DNA of 21,076 bases from Gonium pectorale (lineage: Eukaryota > Chlorophyta > Chlorophyceae > Chlamydomonadales > Volvocaceae): positions 860,707 through 881,782 of the forward strand of contig LSYV01000050.1 of assembly GCA_001584585.1 (NCBI GenBank). The letters are read 5' to 3'. Position numbers and translations under genes: made by a program. Of this stretch, positions 9,260-17,165 are shown piece by piece. Every line of letters starts with the position of its first letter. Position 1 is the stretch's first letter. The notes under the pieces are model-generated. The model searched no databases. It saw only the letters and a program-made list of their open reading frames with translations, and had not been told where the DNA came from.

Positions 9260-12200
9260 CTAATGGCGGGTGTCCTCACGAGCCATAAGGTCCAGGACAC
9301 GCCGTCTCTCTTCAGATGCCGCAAAGAGAAATGCGCCCAAAGCCCTGGGGTGGGCTTGGGCCATAAACACCTTTAGATCACTGTTATCGAATGGTAACTC
9401 TGCACTATTTCTTAAGCCCGTATAAGCTACACACTCGTAAATGACGTGATACTCGTCTTCCACCTGGTCAGAGCGACACACCCTGCATTTCCGGTCAGCC
9501 CTCTCCCGGCCATCAGGACGATAAACCTCCAATGGCCAAGCACATAACCGGAACTTGGCACAAGCATGCACGTGCCCCAAGGGAAGATAGACGCGCATGT
9601 ACGACGGGGACCCCATCCAGTTCAGGTACCGACACAACGTAATCCCACTTCCTACGTAAGAACGAGGATCACACGGCGCCACATGTGTCATCCACTCCTC
9701 GTCCAGCCTTTTGCGCATGGTATCAAGCACCTCATGGATCCTGAGGCGGTGGCACGTATGCCGTTGCGACACGTCATCCGTATCCGGCCATACATAGCCC
9801 AACTGCCGCAATATCAGCAACATCTTGGCGGCCCAGCAATCAACCTGAAGATCACGCGCTAAAGCAAGACGAACGTCGTCACAAAACGTATCGTGATAGA
9901 TAGTCCCTTGGGCAGACACAAGACGATTCCAGAATCCAAGCGCTAACTGGAGCCAGAACAACTGTAACGGCGCCTGGGAACATTCACGAAACAAGAGGCG
10001 GAGCGGGCATCTCTTGGCCCCGACACATCTCCTAAGGAAATCCGTTTGAACGCATACCATGTCGTCCGCCAAAGCCAATTCCCATATCGACTTTGCAACA
10101 CACCGACGCCCATCCCAACGAAAAGACTGCACAATCCTGTCGGGTCCCCAAAGCTCGGCCCCATACGACAGCACAGACCGCACTTGCACATCAAAAGCCT
10201 GAGCCCGCGTCGCTGGTGACCAGATTTTGCACTCATCAAGCCGGTTACTCAGAGCAAACATAGCGCGCCTACCCGCACCTAACAGCTCCGTCGTACAACT
10301 GACAAAGGGCACATTAGGGCCCCAGTGGAGTCCCAGATAACGAACGCGCTCACGCCACGCAATGACCTGTGACCCAAGGGTCGTTACCGCCATGGGGGGA
10401 TGCCAGAGGGCGCCGTCAGCACGTACAGGCAGCTGTACAAACCTCCCATTGCGAAGTGCACGTCCTTCACTAGGGTTGGCGTGCAGCAGTAACGCCTCTG
10501 ATTTCACAACATTCACTTTCATCCCAAAGGCCAGGCAGAATTCCGTCAACAGCCGCAGTGCCAACGCAAGCCGTTGAAGGGTGGTGGCAAACAGACTTAG
10601 ATCGTCGGCATAAAAGAGCAAAGGGACCTTCCTGCCGTTGATCACGGGGCACCGCTCCACGCACATATCAGCCCCTTCTAATCGATCTTTGGCCTCGATA
10701 TAATCAGCCACGACCTCCACAAAGAAACCGAAGAGGCCAGGACTAAGAGGGCATCCCTGCTTCACGCCCTGAAGAGATTCAAACGTGGGGCCCAATTTGC
10801 CGTTGACCTTCACTCTAAGCAGCACCTTCTCATAGCTTGCTTTGAGTGCGCTAAGCATTTCACCGTGGATCCCCCTCTCTTCAAGTCGCTGCCAGAGATG
10901 CCCACGCGGAACGTTGCTCTCGTACGCCGCAACGGGCACCCCAGTCTTGACAAGCTCGTGCTTCGCCTTGAGATGGCGCAGCACGAAAAGCTGGTGCACC
11001 GTGCTACGTCCTTTCCGGGAGCCCGCCTGGAAAGGGGAGCGCGTACCGCTTTCCTCCGCAAACTTGGAGAGCCGCCGGTCCAGCACAATGGCAAAGCATT
11101 TCCCCAACGCGCCACCCACGGCAAGGCCCCTGTAATTGTCCATGTTCGACGGGTCACCCTTCTTAAACAGCGGTGTCAGGGACGAAACTTGGAACTGATC
11201 CGGCAACACACCCGTGGTCCAGACGTGCTGGAACAGATCGGTCAGCGCCGGAGCAATGACATGGACAGATGCTGGCCCCTCTTCGCCCGCTAGCCGCACC
11301 CGCTTCGCGTACTTATAGCACTCTGCCGGCACCCTCTCAAGGCCCGCCGAGCGTCCGTTGCCAAGCGCGTTCAACGCCTCCACCACCTCGCTCACAGTCA
11401 TGGGTGCGTTCAGACTCTCAGCCTTCACGCGCCTAGCCCCCGCGCTCGCCGAGTCCTGCCACAGACAGCCCACGCCCACGCCCTGCCCATTATTGATGTA
11501 ATTGAGGATGGCGCACGCACGTGCCTCTAGGTCGGCGTCATAAGTCACCTCGCCATTATACAGCCTATCAAAGTACTGGGTCCACGCATCTACGTCTTCA
11601 AGCATGCACGGCGCGGGGCTGCCGCCGCGGAGCCGCTGCCAAAGCGCTCGGGTATTGCGCTTGCAGGCAGCGATACACGTGTCCCATTCCCGCAGGCGGT
11701 GGTCCCGCTGGGCCAGCCGCTTGGCCCTGGCATAGGCACGTCTCAACTCGCAAAACGCCTCGCGCTCGTTGGGGCACATGGGTGCACCCCGGCGCCGGCA
11801 GGCAGCGGAGAAGCCGAGCATTGCGTCCTTAGCCGCAGTGCAGGCCTCCGACCACCAGGGCGCAGAGCGGCCGTGCCCTACCGGGGGGCAGCCGAACGCC
11901 TTGCGCATGCAACCGTACAACGCGTGGCCTATCGCACTGACAGTATCAGTGACGGAGAGGCGCCCTTCCCGGAGGCCCGTGACAGCCAGACTGACTTTCT
12001 CCACGTGTGGGCTAGGGTCAGCCTGGAAGCACCCCGAGTACAGCTCAGCCCGCGCGGTGTCAAAGCGTGGCTTAGGATTCCGGCGCGCGCAGCCGCCCTG
12101 CCTAAGGAACCCACCGAGGCACAGCGAGACGGGGTTATGGTCGCTCAGCAGTCCACTTGCGCAGGTCCGGCCCTGACGTGGCATGACGCGCAGCCGTTGT

Positions 12201-13086
12201 ACGGCGGGGTAGAGCCCTGGTGAGGCCAGCACCAGGTCAATGGCGCTGCCCCCATGCGGGTGCTCAAACGTGAGCGCCCCCTCCTCGTCGCCTGGGGCCC
12301 GCCCGTTGAGGACAACAAGCTCAGCCGCGCGGCACGTGTTAGCCAGCTGCCGCCCAAACGCATTCACAGCAGTATCCATAGACTTGCGGTCACCCTGGGG
12401 AAGCAAGCGGTACGCCTCGTCATCCACAAGGCCCAGGCCCAGCTCCTCCCCAAGCTCTGCCAGGTAGTCAACGTCCGGCACCTCCGACACCGGTTGCCCG
12501 CGCGGGTGCCCCCAAGGCGGGCGTTGAAATCGCCAACCAGCAAGACGTCGTCGCGTGCCATGCGCAGCCGGGAAATGCTATCAAGGAGGTGGCTATGGAC
12601 GGCAGCGGCCACATCAGCGACGGGGATACGGTGTCCGTCCCTGTCACGGTACACGCGCGAGTTCTCAGGCGACATATAGCATGCACCCAGAAGGAGGCCC
12701 CGGCCGTTGCGGTGCAGGTGGGTGGCTCTGAGGCGCAGCCAAACCATCTCACAGCCGTGGAGCGCAGTGTTCGGCCCTATGACCTGCACAGCGTCAGCGC
12801 AGTCGGTCCGGACAAAGACCGACACACCACCATGCGCCCGCTGGGCCCGTGCCCCCCTGCCCGGAGGGCCGTGGGCCCTCTCAGCAAAATAGTGCTCGAA
12901 GCCCGGCAGGGAAAGGCTCCCGGCGGGGCGGCCGGCAGCTGCCGCGCAGTGCGTTTCAGTTAACACCAGTATGTCATGCTCCGCTGCCACACACATGAAG
13001 CCCGCATCGCGAAGTTTATGCGCCGTTAGACCCCACACATTCCATGTCAGGACGCGCAGATCCTGGACCCTATGGCTCGTAGCCCC
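9260..13086 (-). pseudogene. LINE ORF2: endonuclease and reverse transcriptase, one frameshift
   Basis: The endonuclease begins right after the ORF1 stop with LRVLTWNVWGLTAHKL, followed by LTETHC and LVGDFNARLGG, in one frame down to about 12511. The frame then changes between about 12511 and 12490. The second frame (12490-9260, 1076 codons) carries the rest of the endonuclease, with SDHNP (residues 116-120 of that frame), and the reverse transcriptase. The polymerase active site is FYADDLSLFA, with F at residue 626, preceded by GVKQGCPLSPGLF. Near the C-terminus CRVC-x9-H-x4-C forms the finger typical of plant and algal LINEs. Everything else in this frame is open, so one indel is the only break seen in ORF2. 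The protein would nick target DNA and prime reverse transcription there. Sequencing error at the indel cannot be excluded. Confidence 0.88.
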
Positions 13087-13749
13087 CTAGGCCACCGACC
13101 GGGGGGCGTCGCCGCTCACCAGCCCAGCGGCACCGCTGCTGCCGCCGCGCGGCGGGCCGCCGCGGGGGGGGGGCCGGCGCGCCAGGCGCTCCTGCACCTT
13201 GGGGTCAGTCTCCGCCACGTCGTACTGGTCCACCATGTAGAACAGGCCGTCGTCGTTGCGGTACTCGATGAGGGGGCCCAGCCAGCGCGGCTGCCGGCCA
13301 GCGGTCTGGAGGCGGCGGAACTGGTCGTTGCGCAGGCTCTTCAGCGCCGCGCCCAGCGGGGTCAGGTCGTCGCGGAACACAATGCCCGCCGCGGCGAGGG
13401 GCTTCGCCGCGGCGAACAGCATGCGGCGGGTGGCGAAGCTGACGCCCACGCGCACCGTGAACAGGGGCCCCCCGTCCGCGGGCGGCGCAGCCGCCCCGGC
13501 GCCGTCGCCGCGGGCGGCGAACTTGCGGCGTGCCTGGAGCTGCACGCGGACGCCCGAGAAGCTGGGGAGGTCGCGGTTCTGGCTGCTCTCGCGGACGACC
13601 TCGCAGATGCCGTCGCGGGCGGACGGCGCGTCCGGCAGGTTGGACACGTCGTACTCAGCTCCTCGTCCGGAATCAAAGTCCCAGAACGAAAGCAGCCGAG
13701 CCTGGTTCCGCGAGGCGCCACTGCGCACACGGCCTCGCCAGCCCGCTTA
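13087..13749 (-). CDS. LINE ORF1-like protein, 3' part
   Basis: The frame is open from an upstream in-frame TAA (about 13750) to a TAG at 13089-13087, about 220 codons, and has no ATG near its upstream end; GTG at 13728 is the first alternative start. The segment FATRRMLFAAAKPLAAAGIV followed by FRDDLTPLGAALKSLR resembles the C-terminal half of L1 ORF1 proteins, in which an R-x-x-(I/L)-L-x-x-A-(R/K) helix is followed by a DLT/DFS-type turn and an R-x-x-(F/L) helix. That part of ORF1p binds RNA. The assignment rests on this pattern and on position before ORF2. The tail is rich in Pro, Arg and Gly (RRPPPRGGPPRGG). ORF2 follows in the same frame straight after the TAG. Confidence 0.6.
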
Positions 13750-13870
13750 TTGGTGACCAAGGAAGGTGAACCCTCGAGAATGCTCAGGGCTGACGGACCG
13801 CAAGAACCTCCATCCTCTACCCACCTACCCCTCCACCGCCTCTCTCCATCAGCAGCTGCGTGACATTCAC

Positions 13871-13957
13871 GCGCAAGTTACGCGTGAGCTTGACGACACC
13901 GAACTCTGTTACACCGCACAAGCGCAAATTATGCGTATGTTCGACGACACCAAGCTC
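13871..13957 (+). repeat. Imperfect 51-bp tandem duplication inside the Gypsy remnant
   Basis: The sequence starting GCGCAAGTTACGCGTGAG at 13871 recurs with changes as GCGCAAATTATGCGTATG at 13922. Both continue with CGACGACACC-type sequence. The period of 51 bp is a multiple of three, so the reading frame is kept (TRELDDTEL against MRMFDDTKL). Confidence 0.7.
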
Positions 13958-14049
13958 GTCAGGTGCAGCGCTCCTTCGCTTCTTGTCGGTGTTTGGTCTT
14001 GGCTACCGTGGTGCGTTGTACTTAAGGCAGGGTTTCGGTGGTTCTCATA

Positions 14050-14075
14050 ACGGGAGGGCTGCCTGTCCCTCCCGT
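14050..14075. repeat. Perfect 9-bp hairpin
   Basis: The arms ACGGGAGGG and CCCTCCCGT pair perfectly around an 8-nt loop. The hairpin lies in the stretch that interrupts the Gypsy integrase remnant and may be part of an inserted or duplicated segment. No function is assigned. Confidence 0.6.
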
Positions 14076-14400
14076 TGTCTGCGCCCTTTCTCGCCTCTCC
14101 GCCTGTAACCTTTCCACAGAAAAATGCTCTGTTATACCGCCCAAGCGAACCGGGACATCACGATTGCTGTTGGTGACCGTGTCCACCTCTCCACCGCCCA
14201 CCTCATCCCTGACCAGCCCTCCTCCAAGTTCCGCCCCTGTTTCCTCGGCCCCGTCACCGTCCCTGCCATCATCTCCCCTGTCTCCTATCGCCTCGATCTC
14301 CCATCCTCCATGAGCCGCCTCCACCCCGTGTTCCACGTACCCCGCCTCCTCCCATGGACTGACAACGGCGACTCCACCTTCTCAGACCGTGTCTCGCTAC

Positions 14401-14769
14401 CGTCCCTCAGTCCCTATGGTGTTCCCATGCGTCCGCACCTCCGAAATGTCCGGACAAAAACAACTTGGTGCCTTTTCGTTTGTATTTGCCTTCGTTGTCG
14501 TTGACGTAACTACTCCGCATCCCATGCAGTGGCAGTGCAGGGGTGACGACCGACCCATGGGTCGGTCGTGTCTCGTGTGTGTTTCGTGCCCAGCACCCCC
14601 GAAGTAACCTGGGGTAACCGTCTTGTTTGTTATCGTTGGATGTTGTCCGTTGTCTGTTGTTAGCGCCGAGCGAAGCCCAGCATTCGTATCGCCCCTGCGA
14701 AGGGGGGAATGGCTGAGTGAGGCGGGTGCCAAACCATGTTCATGTTTAGGCAGCCCTTTAAAGGGACGC
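14401..14769. other. Probable decayed 3' end of the Gypsy element; no gene
   Basis: The sequence follows the integrase end, so it would be the place for a polypurine tract and 3' LTR. I cannot define LTR borders. It holds a perfect 24-bp palindrome (14546-14569) and a shorter palindrome CCCTTTAAAGGG near 14754. No reading frame of note is present. Confidence 0.35.
14546..14569. repeat. Perfect 24-bp palindrome
   Basis: The half-site ACGACCGACCCA is followed directly by its exact reverse complement, with no loop. It could extrude as a cruciform or bind a dimeric protein. It lies in the likely LTR region of the Gypsy remnant. Confidence 0.9.
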
Positions 14770-14904
14770 CTTGGCATATGTCTCGCGTGAGCCTGGTGAG
14801 GAGGGTCGGCAGCGCCAGGCTGCCAGCTGGGCATCGGAGCCGCATCAAGCCAAATAATGGGGCAGCGCTTTATTCTCGTTACAAGGCCGGGCTCCGATGG
14901 GGCA
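14770..14904 (+). repeat. Partial middle copy (B) of the direct repeat
   Basis: From CTTGGCATATGTCTCGCGTG it follows copy C (from about 16350) closely, including AGGGTCGGCAGCGCCAGGCT and the segment with TCGTTACAAGGCCGGGCT. It lacks a few short blocks and leaves the homology after GGGGCAG near 14904. It is closer to copy C than to copy A in this part of the repeat, and does not contain the CCCCA array or the CAGACGGC end. Confidence 0.85.
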
Positions 14905-15829
14905 GCTCCGGGTAGAGCTTTAGACTTGCCATCGACAAAACAGTTCAGGCGGGAAGGAGTCGACGATCGTCTGTAAGCAGCGAGCCACAGTCTTATACCG
15001 CTTTTTGATCCTGCTGTTTCGTGACTGTATACGCAGGGGGAGCCATGCATTTGCTCGGGGGGCAGGCGAGTTAACCTCTTGCGCCTTGGCCATACCTTCT
15101 TGGCCATTCCAACGCTGACTTTTCAAATGATAGGGGGAACTACATCGCTAGCTTCTAGGGACAAGCGCGGGTCACCTGGCAGTTGCAATCGCTGTCGAGG
15201 TCATTGCGTACTGCCAACGATCCACCTAATACGTCCTTTTTGCCAAGGCGGTGGTGGTGGTGCGCTCTGGCTAACATACAGGGCGCTGCGGGCAACACTT
15301 GTGGGTACGGCGACGAGCACCTTGTCCGGCGAGGGCCACAGCGTCGCGGCGCGCCCACAGGGACCTTCCTGAACGTGTTTGGGACCTACAGCAAGCTTAC
15401 AGGGGCGGTGGCGAGGTTGTTTACGGGCGCGCCTCTCTGGCGGGTTTATCGGCGAGCTTGAGACCTCGCCAAACGTGGCCACTTGGGCCCTCGCCGAACC
15501 CCCTTTCCCGAAGCCACGGCGACCCTGCCATAGCTCGCCACACCACACCTCTACGGTAATACACACCCGAAGGCGCGTTGTTTCCAGCAGGACTGGCGGG
15601 TGGTACAGAAAAAGGCAAGCGAGCGAGGCAAACGCCCAACCCCCGGTCCTGGACGGGACAGCTTACCAGGGCGTCGTTGATACTACGCTGTTACCTCGCG
15701 TTCGCTGGATTGCCGACTTCACACCGGTCCATTCGCAAGCAGCGGTTACCAGACGCGCGTGCGCCCGGCCCCATAACGACGAACGTCGATAAGCAGACCT
15801 GTAAGGATGGACGTGCAACGTGCACATGG
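14905..15829. other. Anonymous stretch between repeat copies B and C
   Basis: No gene, RNA or known element is recognised. Several overlapping frames of 70-140 codons exist on both strands, but none has a consistent protein pattern. A 6-bp hairpin (GGCGAG/CTCGCC) lies near 15450-15470. The stretch may be the front part of the repeat-bearing element, or unrelated inserted DNA. Confidence 0.35.
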
Positions 15830-16465
15830 CATGTCCCTGCAGGTCGTCATTTTTGGCTTCCGTGGGCTCTTGGGGACATGCCGGACACGGCCGGACGTCA
15901 ACGCATCATTGCCCCCAGCGAAACCCGCCAGTCGCCTTGTTTGGGCTTCAGTGAAACCGGAGGTCCCCTTCAGTTCAAACACACCCACGCGCAAGGTGCT
16001 TACAGGCCTCCTCCCCATGAGTTGCCGATAGCGAGCCGCCACCTCTGGCTACCCTTCTGTCGGCCAGTAGGGTGGGCTGGCTGGGTGTGCGCTGGCCTGG
16101 CAGCCGCTGATCACCGACGGACTGATGGCAGCGACAGCGACCCGCAGAGCACGCCCACCGACGGCATCCCGCCACGTGAATTCGCAAGTACTGGCAGGAT
16201 CGTGGTCCCTCTGGGTTAGATGGGAGGGATGTCGTACCATTTGCTTGATCAACCCGCTTGCCCTACTGGAAACGTCACGCCTTCGGGTGCGTATGATCTT
16301 GGAGACCAAGAGGGACGTAAATACCGCTTTTTCTGCCGCTTTCAGATCCTTGGCATATGTCTCGCGTGAGCCTGATGAGGAGGGTCGGCAGCGCCAGGCT
16401 GCCAGCTGGGCATCGGAGCCGCATCAAGCCAAACAATGGGGCAGCGCTTCCTCGCTTTATTTTCG

Positions 16466-16470
16466 TTACA
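16466..16470 (-). promoter_or_regulatory. Possible TGTAA polyadenylation signal serving importin-5
   Basis: Read on the minus strand, no TGTAA is present in the 159 bp between the importin stop codon and the repeat. The first one I noticed beyond is this one, inside repeat copy C, about 700 bp after the stop. If used, the host 3' UTR would end inside the repeat. The match is short and unproven. Confidence 0.25.
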
Positions 16471-16698
16471 AGGCCGGGCTATCTAGGCTCCGGACTGGGG
16501 CAGGCATGGCACGATCGACCGCCTGCCGTACGCCGTACGCCGGTTGCTGCACAGCACCTCCCGGGTGCACACCCTGGCGTCGTGGGAGGTGGGACGCTTA
16601 CTCCCACACAAGGGGGACGTGCCCACTGCGACGGGGCCCGTTCAGGGGTCGCGTGCGGTACACGGGCGCCGAGCATACCCGTCTTGGTTCGGACCACG

Positions 16699-16738
16699 CC
16701 CCACCCCACCCCACCCCACCCCACCCCACCCCACCCCA
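16699..16738 (+). repeat. CCCCA pentamer array, copy C
   Basis: About eight perfect CCCCA units lie in tandem, the same length as in copy A but without its CCCCG variant. The minus strand is G-quadruplex-prone. Confidence 0.9.
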
Positions 16739-17165
16739 GCAGCTGCTTGTGCCCCATCTTCAAGTCCTGCCGAAAGCAGGGTACATACACCGCATTGCTG
16801 TCTCCTCCGCTCCACTCTTTCCTGGCAGAAGCTCTCTGTCCCCGTCCTAAACCTCCTGGTTTTTCATCAAGTTCTCCACGCCTCCACACCCGGCACACCG
16901 CCTAAGCCGCACGTCCGTACAACGGGCCGTACGGCACTGCACTAAAGCTGCACCTGCTGCGAACGTCATTGGAAAGCCACGGCCGCCTTAAGCCGCCATC
17001 AGACGGCGTGCCAGCCGCCACCCGGACCCAGCGCTGCGCCCCCCCTGCCCACAACAGAGTCTACGCCACCTGGCATGCACCGCTGCCCAAGCCCCTACAC
17101 CCGCAAACGGAGCGCCCCCCTGCCCCTCAGTCTCTGGTCTCCTCCCCCCTCCCCAAGCTGCCCCT

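Larger units (their letters stand above)
9236..13749 (-). mobile_element. L1-like non-LTR retrotransposon, 5'-truncated, two coding lesions
   Basis: Read on the minus strand, the element has the end of an ORF1, then ORF2 with apurinic endonuclease, reverse transcriptase and a C-terminal CCHC-type finger, then a short pentanucleotide tail. The upstream end is set by the loss of ORF1 coding frame at an in-frame TAA near 13750 and no ATG, so the copy is probably 5'-truncated, as is common after target-primed reverse transcription. No target-site duplication was recognised. The element inserted antisense to the CR gene, about 850 bp beyond its stop codon, and adjoins a Gypsy remnant on its right. 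The low number of lesions points to a fairly recent insertion. Confidence 0.9.
13824..14400 (+). pseudogene. Ty3/Gypsy integrase C-terminal remnant
   Basis: The frame opening at 14124 contains VGDRVHLST, then FRPCFLGPVTVPAIISPVSY, RLDLP, HPVFHVPRLLPW. That is the integrase C-terminal (GPY/F) module of Ty3/Gypsy elements. The helix that normally precedes it is visible upstream in another segment (LHQQLRDIHAQVTRELDD, about 13850-13905), but a stretch of about 223 bp with a repeated ELCYTAQA/MLCYTAQA boundary separates the two. No reverse transcriptase, RNase H, protease or gag is present. No chromodomain follows; the frame runs into non-coding sequence and stops at 14504. The rest of the element to the left was either lost or replaced by the LINE. 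Confidence 0.85.
15830..17007 (+). repeat. Right copy (C) of the long direct repeat
   Basis: It is in the same orientation as copy A and ends with the same CAGACGGC at 17007, 13.9 kb further on. It carries about 310 bp (roughly 15966-16278) not found in copy A. Downstream of 17007 the sequence is the 3' flank of the importin gene, whose stop codon lies only 159 bp away, so this end marks the right limit of the accessory DNA. Confidence 0.9.

Noticed and set aside
11699..12963. Plus-strand frames opposite the LINE
   Set aside because: They are the antisense of ORF2 and show no independent protein pattern.
14050..14075. Rho-independent terminator
   Set aside because: The hairpin has no T-run and the DNA is a nuclear eukaryotic sequence.
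2224..17007. A complete LTR retrotransposon spanning both repeats
   Set aside because: The repeats lack TG...CA ends, no primer-binding site or polypurine tract is seen, and the interior has a spliced plus-strand gene and a minus-strand LINE. The Gypsy remnant has no gag or polymerase.
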